Origin: Candidatus Pacearchaeota archaeon
GTDB taxonomy: Archaea; Nanoarchaeota; Nanoarchaeia; Pacearchaeales; GW2011-AR1
Reading direction: 5' to 3'
Assembly (NCBI GenBank): GCA_023228245.1
Contig: JALOBN010000025.1
Span: 1-37,466 of the forward strand
Length of the DNA stretch: 37,466 nucleotides
The translations under genes and the position numbers were made by a program. The notes below the pieces were generated by a model. The model worked only from the letters and a program-made list of their open reading frames with translations, was not told the DNA's origin and searched no databases. Below, piece after piece: positions 5,821 through 12,272 of this stretch. How positions within the stretch are numbered: position 1 is the first letter of the stretch; each line of letters opens with the position of its first letter.

Positions 5821-6622
5821 GTTTGTCTCCGGTGGAATTGTCGATCGGGCAGGGTCCGTCAAAGACTTCTTGAAAAAGTATTTCTCGGAAATAGCCATAG
5901 ATCCCGATACGGAGTCTGATTTGTGGTTCGTCGTTGAGCCTGCCGGCAACCGCGTAAACCCTGAAACCCTGCTCGTCCTTATTATCCTGTCCAGAGAAGA
6001 AAGCGCTCATTTTGCCGTGGGAATGCAGCTCGAGCACAACGTTGTCCATCGTCTGGTATTCGATCGATGTCCCGGAGACTTTCTTCCTGCTCCAGGGGAG
6101 GGTTTCTGTCTTGTCCAGCCAGAAGTTTCCGGTTTGGTTAAAGCTCCAGCGGCACCAGTCCTGCAGGCCGGGGTATTTATTCCCGATCCCATCCAGCACA
6201 TCCTCGAGCAGCCAGCCATCCAACGGCTCCCCGCCCTTTTTAGCGAACTTCTCCATCACCACCACACGCGCGCCGGCGCTCACCGGGGAGATACATAAAA
6301 CGGAAGCCAGCATCTGCGCATCGGGGATTGCGTATGCGTCGTAATTGTATCGGCTCATCCCGTGAAAGCGCGCCGGTATCCCCTTTATCAGGTCTTCCAT
6401 CTCTGGTGAGTAAGTGCCAGCTGCTATCGGGAAATACTTTTTCGAAAACAATGCGGCGAATTTCTTGACTGCGTTGGGACCCGATAGGTCCTCCTCAGGG
6501 AGGTATTCCTCCACCAGCTTATGAAAGGCGAACCGGTGATCGAGGCCGTTGAAGGGTTTGATCGCCGAGCTCAGAAGGCTGGGCCCGAAAATAAATCTAT
6601 TTCTCAGCACCCGGGTAATCAC
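5810..6622 (-). CDS. JAB/JAMM metalloprotease, PRTRC protein A-like
   Basis: 270 aa from the GTG at 6622, chosen because AGGAGG lies just upstream and GTGA overlaps the previous stop. The C-terminal domain has a perfect JAMM signature: H200-S-H202, seven residues, S210, two residues, D213, in LELHSHGKMSAFFSGQDNKDE. The following VYAVAGRLNDEP and RIGIYGYF match the PRTRC system protein A pattern. JAB proteins are zinc isopeptidases that cut ubiquitin-like tails or process their C-termini. The neighbours (ParB-like, protein C-like) support PRTRC membership. I cannot place the catalytic Glu with certainty. Confidence 0.82.
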   Translation of the reverse strand: MITRVLRNRFIFGPSLLSSAIKPFNGLDHRFAFHKLVEEYLPEEDLSGPNAVKKFAALFSKKYFPIAAGTYSPEMEDLIKGIPARFHGMSRYNYDAYAIPDAQMLASVLCISPVSAGARVVVMEKFAKKGGEPLDGWLLEDVLDGIGNKYPGLQDWCRWSFNQTGNFWLDKTETLPWSRKKVSGTSIEYQTMDNVVLELHSHGKMSAFFSGQDNKDEQGFRVYAVAGRLNDEPQIRLRIGIYGYFREILFQEVFDGPCPIDNSTGDKHED

Positions 6623-6897
6623 ATGTCCTCCTGGTCGACCTGCTGTGTATTTGGAGTATCCCACCGGGTCCTCGGGCGTCCGATCCGATCAAGCGCTTCC
6701 CGTGCGGCCTTCACTGCTTTGATGTAGACCTGAATCTCCACGATCGCCAGGTTCAGTTCCCCCTGGCGGTCCATCGCCTTAACGATGTCGACCTTGCCCT
6801 TATCGTCGAATATTTGAGCAGCCAGGGTGGAGATCCGGAACTTCTTCTCCGGCATCTTCTTGAGGGCGGTGACCAGGCGTTTGGTTGTTAGTTGCAA
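6619..6897 (-). CDS. Hypothetical 92-aa helical protein in the PRTRC-like cassette
   Basis: Predicted mostly helical (LNLAIVEIQVYIKAVKAAREAL), charged, no known domain. Begins with TTG at 6897 overlapping the protein C-like gene; an internal ATG at 6855 is a weaker alternative. It lies between the protein C-like and JAB genes with overlaps on both sides, so it is probably a functional part of the cassette. Confidence 0.68.
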   Translation of the reverse strand: MQLTTKRLVTALKKMPEKKFRISTLAAQIFDDKGKVDIVKAMDRQGELNLAIVEIQVYIKAVKAAREALDRIGRPRTRWDTPNTQQVDQEDM

Positions 6898-7079
6898 CCT
6901 TTCGTCCCTACCCTTTTTGCGAACGTGAATACCTGGTCCTCTCCGCGCTTGGTCTCTTTGGTTTCAGCGTTGCTGAGCTCAGGAAAATACTGAGTCAGGG
7001 ATTGGCGGACTTCGTCGACCTTCAAAGCCGGATCCGGGTCGGGAAGTTCCTTCCCATCGTAAATAAATATCCTCGCCAA
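6888..7079 (-). CDS. PRTRC system protein C-like (63 aa)
   Basis: Short protein with the protein C pattern: RIFIYDGKELPDPDP, then VDEVRQSLTQYFPELSNAE, then FTFAKRVGTKG near the end. Starts with TTG at 7079, with GGAGG six bases upstream. Length fits the family (about 60-75 aa). The fold looks like a small alpha/beta protein, and the GTKG close to the C-terminus, followed only by CN, invites comparison with ubiquitin-like modifiers whose tail a JAB enzyme could trim; that comparison is my inference. Confidence 0.78.
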   Translation of the reverse strand: MARIFIYDGKELPDPDPALKVDEVRQSLTQYFPELSNAETKETKRGEDQVFTFAKRVGTKGCN

Positions 7080-7090
7080 TTTAATCCTCC

Positions 7091-7249
7091 TTACCTTTTA
7101 ATCTGTGTTTTACAGATTGCGATCATAGCCTTCAAGAAGGCTATTTGTTCAAAAGCCATGTAATAATCAGGTGTCGCCTTTATCTTTTTTATTGCTATCT
7201 TGAATTCAATATTGGCAAGTTGAAAAGCTTTACCGTATGGAGTCGTCAT
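7091..7249 (-). CDS. Small hypothetical protein (52 aa)
   Basis: 52-aa frame starting in an ATGA overlap with the ParB-like stop and ending just before the GGAGG of the protein C-like gene. Predicted largely helical (YYMAFEQIAFLKAMIAI). Spacing and overlap support a real gene in the cassette. Not recognised. Confidence 0.68.
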   Translation of the reverse strand: MTTPYGKAFQLANIEFKIAIKKIKATPDYYMAFEQIAFLKAMIAICKTQIKR

Positions 7250-8295
7250 TTTGCCTCCTCTAAAATCAATTTGAGCGGGGTATCCGCCAAATCACAGCCC
7301 AGCTTCTTCATGAACGGCATCCCGCCTTCCCGCGAAACGCTGGCCAGCACGCCGTCCGACTTTTCCTCGAGTACCACTTTTCTCAGCTTGGCCGAGGCCT
7401 TGAGTTCTTCCATGGTTACCTTCTGCAGGGGCTTCTCTGCGGCAGGTACCCGGCCCGTCGCAGGAGCGGCTTTAGATGTGGATGCCGGGTTTTTCCCTTT
7501 TCCCTCTTCATCCAGCGGATCTTCGTCATCCAGCACCTGACCTGTTTCCGGGTCGACCCTAACATCCGAATTACCGCCAAGGGGGACGCCTTTACCGGCT
7601 GGCAGCAATTTTGTCTTCTCAGGTTTCCCTGAAGCCGGCTGGGTTGAGGGCAGGGGCGGCTGCGCCGGCGGCCGCAGGATGTTCTTGATTGCCCCGTTGA
7701 GATCAGCCACCGACCAATTGCGGTCTTTAATCTTGCCGGCCAGGTCGATCATCTTCTCCGGCGACTTGAGCTGCAGCAAAGTCCTTCCGTGAGTAGGGGA
7801 TATTTCTTGAGTTATAACCTTCTGTTGTATCTCCTGCGGCAGGTCTAAAAGCCTCAGAGTGTTGGCCACCTCTCCCTGGGTGATGTTATGCTTCTTCCCG
7901 AGCTCCTCCTGGGTCATCTTGAATCCCTCGAGATACTTCTGATAGAACTGAGCCAATTCGATCGGGTTGAGGTCCTTGCGAACCGTGTTCGTGGCGAAGA
8001 CCATGTCGGCCATCTGCTGGTCCGTCAGCTCCCGGACGATTACAGGGATCATCTCGCAGTCCTTTTCCCCGTGGCCGGCGCGGTATTTATACCCCGACAA
8101 CCTCAGCCAGCCGTCGCCCATCTCGAACTTCCCGTCCTTCTTCCGGCAGACAGGGGTCTGATGCATCCCCTCGATCTTCATCGATTCGGCGAACTTTTGT
8201 TGCGTGAACATGTCCACGTCGATCCTCGAGGTGGGTTGATAGGGATTCGGCAAAATCGCGTTGATCGATACCTTCTGAATAACCTCGTCTTTCAA
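7246..8295 (-). CDS. ParB-like nuclease/CTPase-domain protein
   Basis: 349 aa. ParB/Spo0J N-terminal domain: VSINAILPNPYQPT, a GDGWLRLSGYKYR segment in place of the usual GERR box, then TNTVRKDLNPIELAQFYQKYLEG. A HTH domain follows (TQEELGKKHNITQGEVANTLRLLDLP). The C-terminal third is a Pro/Ala/Lys-rich linker plus a short helical end. Starts with TTG at 8295 behind AGGAGG. No ParA-like ATPase is present, so classic partition is unlikely. With the downstream protein C-like and JAB genes it fits the ParB-related member of a PRTRC cassette. Confidence 0.87.
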   Translation of the reverse strand: MKDEVIQKVSINAILPNPYQPTSRIDVDMFTQQKFAESMKIEGMHQTPVCRKKDGKFEMGDGWLRLSGYKYRAGHGEKDCEMIPVIVRELTDQQMADMVFATNTVRKDLNPIELAQFYQKYLEGFKMTQEELGKKHNITQGEVANTLRLLDLPQEIQQKVITQEISPTHGRTLLQLKSPEKMIDLAGKIKDRNWSVADLNGAIKNILRPPAQPPLPSTQPASGKPEKTKLLPAGKGVPLGGNSDVRVDPETGQVLDDEDPLDEEGKGKNPASTSKAAPATGRVPAAEKPLQKVTMEELKASAKLRKVVLEEKSDGVLASVSREGGMPFMKKLGCDLADTPLKLILEEAK

Positions 8296-8615
8296 AATCT
8301 TCCTCCTGCTAACAATCGCTCAAATTCATCCCGCGCTTCCTGCGCGTCTTCAAATCCCATCTCAGTAGCCCATTGGTCCCAGGGAACTCTTCCGGAATCC
8401 TGTCTGTCCTCTCCGGACCAACTCCTCCATCTCTTTGATCGGCGATCTCCGTTGAACTGCAGGAGCGTAACCTGTCGGGGGGGGGTACTCCTTCCTCGGC
8501 CCTTAGACCGGGAGATGAAACGTACCCCGTGCATATGATGAGCGATGGGATTCCGCTGTAATAGCTCATCCTGGATTTCCCGTAAGATTGCGTCCTGCCA
8601 GTCTTCATGCTTCAT
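8292..8615 (-). CDS. Hypothetical protein with a C9 homopolymer
   Basis: 107 aa. The N-terminal helix (DWQDAILREIQDELLQRNP) and C-terminal helix (FEDAQEARDEFERLL) look real; the middle is basic and Ser/Arg-rich. Starts in an ATGA overlap and ends in a TTGA overlap. A run of nine G on the plus strand (8477-8485) codes for PP here; a slip of one base would break the protein. Confidence 0.65.
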   Translation of the reverse strand: MKHEDWQDAILREIQDELLQRNPIAHHMHGVRFISRSKGRGRSTPPRQVTLLQFNGDRRSKRWRSWSGEDRQDSGRVPWDQWATEMGFEDAQEARDEFERLLAGGRF

Positions 8616-9403
8616 TCTTTAATCGGCTTGCCCTCTCGGTCGACCTCACAGATAACCTTGCATGCTTTCGCTCTGATTTTCTCCGGATAACTCGGTTCAC
8701 CGGAGAAGTAAGCGATGTCTTTTAGCGCGACTTCGCAGAGTAGATAATGACCAGGTTTGTTATTGAATTGCTCGCAGGCTATGGGGTCCCAGCAAAAATG
8801 CAGACCGTATCCACATTCGATATTGGTATCAGGCTTCCAATTAGGATCAGTGGCCTTCTTGCCCAGCGGATATTTAAAATTTGCTCGGCTGCAGAAATCC
8901 CCATCAACAGCTTTATAGACGTTGATTTTACCTTTCGATATCTTTATTCCATAGATATCGCACCATTCTTCAATGGTCTCCGGATATTTAATGACATGAA
9001 TGTTACCCTTAGCCTTCGCGTTCTTTGATCGGACAATGGCCAACGCCAATCCCCAGGCTGTGACCTGCGAATTTTCCCTGGCTGTGACCTGCGAATTTTC
9101 CCTGGCTGTGACCTGCGAATTTTCCCTGGCTGTGACCTGCGAATTTCCCCAGGCTGTGACCTGCGAATTTCCCCAGGCTGTGACCTGCGAATTTTCCCTG
9201 GCTGTGACCTGCGAATTTCCCCAGGCTGTGACCTGCGAATTTTCCCTGGCTGTGACCTGCGAATTTCCCCAGGCTGTGACCTGCGAATTTCCCCTGGCGA
9301 CTACGTAACCCTTCTTTAATATATATATGCCGTTGCGGAGTTCCGCCTCGCCATATTTCTCGATCAGTGCATCTAATTCTTGCTGCGATTTAGCTTCCTG
9401 CAT
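8612..9403 (-). CDS. Repeat protein with C-terminal DUF7666-like domain
   Basis: About 263 aa from the ATG at 9403; GGAGG lies six bases upstream, whereas the in-frame TTG at 9409 directly abuts it. After a helical N-terminus (about residues 1-35) come ten perfect or near-perfect 8-residue repeats NSQVTA followed by WG or RE (about residues 39-118), a regular pattern expected to form a beta-solenoid. The C-terminal domain (KINVYKAVDGDFCSR ... YGLHFCWDPIACEQF) resembles a phage domain of unknown function that often follows such repeats. Role unknown. Confidence 0.82.
   Translation of the reverse strand: MQEAKSQQELDALIEKYGEAELRNGIYILKKGYVVARGNSQVTAWGNSQVTARENSQVTAWGNSQVTARENSQVTAWGNSQVTAWGNSQVTARENSQVTARENSQVTARENSQVTAWGLALAIVRSKNAKAKGNIHVIKYPETIEEWCDIYGIKISKGKINVYKAVDGDFCSRANFKYPLGKKATDPNWKPDTNIECGYGLHFCWDPIACEQFNNKPGHYLLCEVALKDIAYFSGEPSYPEKIRAKACKVICEVDREGKPIKE
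9050..9289 (-). repeat. Ten tandem 24-bp coding repeats in two flavours
   Basis: Ten consecutive 24-bp units that differ only at positions switching the last two codons between WG and RE, and the corresponding C/T differences. Reading 5' to 3' on the minus strand the order is WG, RE, WG, RE, WG, WG, RE, RE, RE, WG. Near-identity at DNA level shows recent expansion and shuffling by slippage or recombination. Confidence 0.95.
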
Positions 9404-9459
9404 ATTCAACCTCCTAAATTAAAATCTGCCGGGGAGATTGCGGGGTGATAGCCACATAT

Positions 9460-9642
9460 TCAGTTGTCGACCTCCTTGTTTAAATTCTCTCCCCGGCAGC
9501 GGTATTGTCCGGGAGCCGGCCGCAGTCCGAATAAAACCGGCTCCCAAAAGGAGGATGCGCCTGCCACGGCTTCATTCGCCGGAGCCAGGTTCGTCAGGCC
9601 TGGACCGTTCCCCTTCGCTCCGGACACAGCAGGCTTCCTCAA
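9460..9642 (-). CDS. Possible small protein (60 aa)
   Basis: Frame starting with TTG in a TTGA overlap with the upstream gene and ending 50 bases before the next ribosome binding site. Composition is Pro/Ala/Gly/Asn-rich with no recognisable domain. The overlap is the main support; it may be noncoding. Confidence 0.35.
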   Translation of the reverse strand: MRKPAVSGAKGNGPGLTNLAPANEAVAGASSFWEPVLFGLRPAPGQYRCRGENLNKEVDN

Positions 9643-9893
9643 TTCGGGTCTACATTCCGGCTGATGTTTTCCCTGGCACCATGCGCAGGAGTGGCCGGTT
9701 CGTCGAAGTTCTCCTTGATAATTTCTGCCTGCGGCTCGTCAAAAGTGTAATTGTCTACTGGTTTTCCATCCTTTAGTTCGTTCGCCTGCACACAGATACG
9801 TGTGCATCCATGAAGCCCGTTGGTGATGGCAACTACTGTGCCCTGGTATCCTGTCATTTTGTCTCTGACTACCTGGCCTAATTTAACTTTCAT
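9639..9893 (-). CDS. KOW-like small phage protein
   Basis: 84 aa. The N-terminal 55 residues (LGQVVRDKMTGYQGTVVAITNGLHGCTRICVQ, then ELKDGKP, then DEPQAEII) match a small beta-barrel protein common in early regions of phages, of unknown function. The C-terminal 20 residues are polar. Starts in an ATGA overlap, with CAGGAGG seven bases upstream. Confidence 0.8.
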   Translation of the reverse strand: MKVKLGQVVRDKMTGYQGTVVAITNGLHGCTRICVQANELKDGKPVDNYTFDEPQAEIIKENFDEPATPAHGARENISRNVDPN

Positions 9894-10327
9894 AAAACCT
9901 CCTGTTTATATTGATCACATTTCACTGTGTTATTTCTTGAATCGGTTTCCTTTACAGCTTTGCGGCATTCTTGGACACTGGGTTGGCAGCAGTTATCACA
10001 AAGGTTGAACATTTTCATTTCAGTGACATGCACCTCTCCTCCGGCAGCTTCTATGGCAGACTTGAGTGCCTGGGCACCAGGAGGAAGAGGCACATTTTCA
10101 ACTGCGACCTTCTTTCTGACTGGCAATTTCCTGACAACCGGTTTAACCACGATCTGACCTTCTCCGGCTTTGGGAAGCGGGACGCCGCCGAGGTAGTCGA
10201 TCATTTCATATCGTCCGCCTTCGACGTGGGCAACTATGGGGCCCTCCTGATCTTCATAGACCAGCAGAGCAATCCCTTCCTCGGGAGCCGGTATCCCTCC
10301 CAGCCATCTAATCAGCCAGTCTCTCAT
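9890..10327 (-). CDS. Hypothetical 145-aa protein with C-terminal Cys cluster
   Basis: The start at 10327 is preferred: ATGA overlap with the previous gene and GGAGGG upstream; the frame continues to 10381 without such support. The N-terminal third (MRDWLIRWLGGIPAPEEG) may pack on membranes or partners. The C-terminal part has CDNCC, QEC and VKCDQY, a possible zinc site. Function unknown. Confidence 0.7.
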   Translation of the reverse strand: MRDWLIRWLGGIPAPEEGIALLVYEDQEGPIVAHVEGGRYEMIDYLGGVPLPKAGEGQIVVKPVVRKLPVRKKVAVENVPLPPGAQALKSAIEAAGGEVHVTEMKMFNLCDNCCQPSVQECRKAVKETDSRNNTVKCDQYKQEVL

Positions 10328-10671
10328 CCGGTCTGCCCTCCAAATTTCTCCCTCTCGGCCATGGCCTCGAGTTTCTTCCATGCGCCATCGAAATCAATGA
10401 TCTCCGAGGGGTCCTTGACGCCCAGGGCTTTGAGCACCTTGGCACGGTAAATGCCCCATTTCTTATAGGCCCTCGTGAATAGCTGCCCGACCGTTTTAAT
10501 TTCCCCCTCCTGAGCCGGTTTCGTCCGGGAAGTCAGTATGTCCAGTTGTCTTCGGGCTTCGTCTAAAATTCCGTAGGCATAGGTAATTGAGATATCAGCC
10601 ATGGCCTGAATCGCCTCCAGGACGGTGTCCCTCTGATCTGTAAGATCGTCCAGCCGATCGTATTGTTTCAC
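10324..10671 (-). CDS. Hypothetical 115-aa helical protein
   Basis: Starts with GTG in a GTGA overlap. Predicted mostly helical, with a C-terminal segment (FTRAYKKWGIYRAKVLKALGVKDPSEIIDFDGAWKKL) of a kind I associate with recombination-region proteins of phages, though I cannot name the family. Early operon. Confidence 0.72.
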   Translation of the reverse strand: MKQYDRLDDLTDQRDTVLEAIQAMADISITYAYGILDEARRQLDILTSRTKPAQEGEIKTVGQLFTRAYKKWGIYRAKVLKALGVKDPSEIIDFDGAWKKLEAMAEREKFGGQTG

Positions 10672-10844
10672 TGAGTCTCCTTCTCATGCCTGAATATAGC
10701 CAACCTGATCATTTGAGGCGTATCGTAGACAGTAAAATAAGCAACGTGTTTACCATTCTTCGTCAGATGCAGCTCCCCATCACCGTACTGGATGGAGTAA
10801 CCCTTCTTGACGTGCTCGGCCAGCAACTTTTTCTTAATACGCAT
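10668..10844 (-). CDS. Small hypothetical protein (58 aa)
   Basis: 58-aa frame: basic N-terminus (RIKKKLLAEHVKKG), then beta-like segments (YSIQYGDGELHLTKNGKHVAYF). AGAGAG lies upstream of the ATG, and the stop overlaps the next GTG start. Not recognised. Confidence 0.72.
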   Translation of the reverse strand: MRIKKKLLAEHVKKGYSIQYGDGELHLTKNGKHVAYFTVYDTPQMIRLAIFRHEKETQ

Positions 10845-10971
10845 GGTCTCTCTTAATGATCATCGAAGTCGGGAACATAAACCCAAATCCGAATACCAGC
10901 CCGGCCATGATCAAAAGAATCACGACGACCAGGCTGATCAGTATGTATCGCTCTATCTCCCGATTGGTCAT
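10834..10971 (-). CDS. Single-pass membrane protein (45 aa)
   Basis: 45-aa frame with one hydrophobic segment (about residues 9-30: ILISLVVVILLIMAGLVFGF) flanked by charged ends. Starts in an ATGA overlap with the preceding gene and runs into the next gene by 11 bases. An early membrane protein could act in superinfection exclusion or host modulation; this is only inferred from topology. Confidence 0.72.
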   Translation of the reverse strand: MTNREIERYILISLVVVILLIMAGLVFGFGFMFPTSMIIKRDHAY

Positions 10972-11276
10972 TGGTTCTCCGTGTCCCGGATTGACTCGGG
11001 GTGCTGTTCGATTAATCCACGCTTCTCTTTTGTGTTGCCCCGGCCGCCCATGGCGCCGATTTTGCTCATGTGCTCTTGGTATCCCTTGCCGAGCTTCTTT
11101 GAGAGAACCTTCTGTCCTATCAGCCCGCCGGTAGCGCCGTTCTTTGAGTAGAACTCCGACTTTTCCTCCAGTTTCCGGGGACAGAGGCCGCCGAATTCCG
11201 GGCAGATAAACCGGTTAAGGCCGAATTCACAGGCCGTCTTCATTCCGCCTTCGTGGCCCGCTTCAGAATGATTCAT
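10968..11276 (-). CDS. Hypothetical 102-aa protein with Gly-Gly motifs
   Basis: The N-terminus has Cys residues (TACEFGLNRFICPEFGGLC). The second half has two related units (KNGATGGLIGQ and SKIGAMGGRGNTKEK) reminiscent of short Gly-Gly motifs in stress-type proteins. Starts in an ATGA overlap with the BRO gene. Function unknown. Confidence 0.68.
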   Translation of the reverse strand: MNHSEAGHEGGMKTACEFGLNRFICPEFGGLCPRKLEEKSEFYSKNGATGGLIGQKVLSKKLGKGYQEHMSKIGAMGGRGNTKEKRGLIEQHPESIRDTENQ

Positions 11277-11932
11277 CTTGCCTCAGCAAAAATATGAGCA
11301 GCCAGGTTGCATAGGTCACCCATCAACCCGTCTTTCTCAGCGAAATCCAGCACGTCGCAGCTGCGCTTTCTGGCAACGGCCTTCAGATCCTTATGGAAAC
11401 GGTATTTGAACTGATAATAAAGTTCGTTCCAGGCGTCCTCGTATGAATATCCCGAGTTCTGCCGAGCCACAAATTTACGGATGATCATGTTGATCTGTGA
11501 GCGGAGGCTGATCTCCGGGATAGGCTGCAGTAAAAGGTGGTTCCCGCCGCGTTCAAGGGCGGCAAGTCGGTCCTCCAAACCTTGAATTATTGCTGCCGTA
11601 TCCGGCTGTTTGCGGAGTCCGGGTAGGGCCTGAATTACCATTCTGTGTAATTCTTTGGCCTTCGGTTTGCGGCTGCCCATGACGATTTCGTACAACCCTT
11701 CCTCCGTCACATAGGCCATGGCGCGCATGCCAGTTTCGGTGGGAGTATTGATCGTGGCCATAATACCGGGGTGTACTTTGTACACCCCGGTACTTCGTAA
11801 CTTCTGTAGGACATTGCCGGTATCCTGTACCCCAATCCCATCGCAGATATCCTTCAGACAGAAATAAGGCTCGCCCTCCTGCATTTCGATGCGGAGTTTT
11901 TTGTCTTTGAAGAGAGTTAATTCCTGCGTCAT
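11273..11932 (-). CDS. BRO-type antirepressor
   Basis: 219 aa. The N-terminal BRO domain (about residues 1-110) shows FKDKKLRIEMQEGEPYFCLKDICDGIGVQD, the M-A-Y-V-TEEGLYEIVMGSRKPKAKE core and VIQALPGLRK. The C-terminal domain (SQINMIIRKFVARQN...AWNELYYQFKYRF) is the helical module often fused to BRO in phage antirepressors. Directly follows the Cro-like gene. Probably inactivates the CI-like repressor, which lacks a self-cleavage motif. Confidence 0.88.
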   Translation of the reverse strand: MTQELTLFKDKKLRIEMQEGEPYFCLKDICDGIGVQDTGNVLQKLRSTGVYKVHPGIMATINTPTETGMRAMAYVTEEGLYEIVMGSRKPKAKELHRMVIQALPGLRKQPDTAAIIQGLEDRLAALERGGNHLLLQPIPEISLRSQINMIIRKFVARQNSGYSYEDAWNELYYQFKYRFHKDLKAVARKRSCDVLDFAEKDGLMGDLCNLAAHIFAEAR

Positions 11933-12136
11933 TTATTCATCCGATTGTAAATATTTAAGGCAGACATCTGGGTAATGCACAGCCAGACCTTTTAAAAATT
12001 TACGGCCTGGTTTGTATTTAGGGTTATTCATTACTAAAGAAAACATGGTTCCTGATATACCCAATTTCATTGCCAAGGCCCGCTGCGTAAGGTTTTCGTT
12101 TTGTAATATTTTAAGGAGTTCCTCGTACAGCTTCAT
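11933..12136 (-). CDS. Cro-like HTH regulator
   Basis: 67 aa with a helix-turn-helix at about residues 16-40 (LTQRALAMKLGISGTMFSLVMNN). It is divergent from the CI-like gene across a 136-bp A/T-rich control region, the standard lytic/lysogenic switch arrangement. One operator-like sequence (11944-11955) lies at its 3' end. Confidence 0.82.
   Translation of the reverse strand: MKLYEELLKILQNENLTQRALAMKLGISGTMFSLVMNNPKYKPGRKFLKGLAVHYPDVCLKYLQSDE
11944..11955. promoter_or_regulatory. Operator-like 12-mer ATTGTAAATATT (copy 1)
   Basis: Identical to the 12-mer at 12218-12229 and one base different from 12144-12155. It lies near the 3' end of the Cro-like gene, immediately upstream of the BRO gene start, so bound repressor could also affect BRO. 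Confidence 0.4.
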
Positions 12137-12143
12137 GTTTTAT

Positions 12144-12166
12144 ATTGTAAACATTTATAATTACAA
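12144..12166. promoter_or_regulatory. Operator candidate: TTGTAA inverted repeat
   Basis: TTGTAA (12145-12150) and TTACAA (12161-12166) form a perfect inverted repeat with a 10-bp spacer, just upstream of the Cro-like ATG. Contains the 12-mer variant ATTGTAAACATT. Probable binding site for the CI/Cro pair. Confidence 0.5.
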
Positions 12167-12188
12167 ATTGCAAGGGGGTAGATTACAT

Positions 12189-12201
12189 AACTTGACAAGT
12201 T
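12189..12201. promoter_or_regulatory. Operator candidate: AACTTG-A-CAAGTT palindrome
   Basis: Perfect 6-bp half sites around a single central base, overlapping the -35 box of the repressor promoter. A bound dimer here would block repressor transcription. Confidence 0.5.
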
Positions 12202-12220
12202 AATATAAATATTTTAAATT
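12192..12220 (+). promoter_or_regulatory. Candidate promoter for the repressor-integrase operon
   Basis: TTGACA (12192-12197), 17-nt spacer, TAAATT (12215-12220). Start would be near 12227. The operator-like 12-mer ATTGTAAATATT (12218-12229) overlaps the -10 and start region. Confidence 0.5.
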
Positions 12221-12229
12221 GTAAATATT
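12218..12229. promoter_or_regulatory. Operator-like 12-mer ATTGTAAATATT (copy 2)
   Basis: Exact copy of 11944-11955, overlapping the start point of the repressor promoter; consistent with autoregulation. Confidence 0.4.
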
Positions 12230-12272
12230 GGAATAAGGAACTTCATCGTAAGGCGGAGGAATATTAGAACAA

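Noticed and set aside
7246..8295. ParB-like protein as part of plasmid-style partition
   Set aside because: No ParA-type Walker ATPase and no clear centromere-like repeats; the PRTRC-like neighbours explain it better.
8309..8608. Alternative minus-strand frame over the 107-aa gene
   Set aside because: Lacks the ATGA/TTGA overlaps and shows unnatural composition; the chosen frame has clear helices at both ends.
9000..9308. Plus-strand open frame of 102 codons with AVTCEFP repeats
   Set aside because: It is the reverse reading of the 24-bp coding repeats; the minus frame has a ribosome binding site, flanking domains and operon context.
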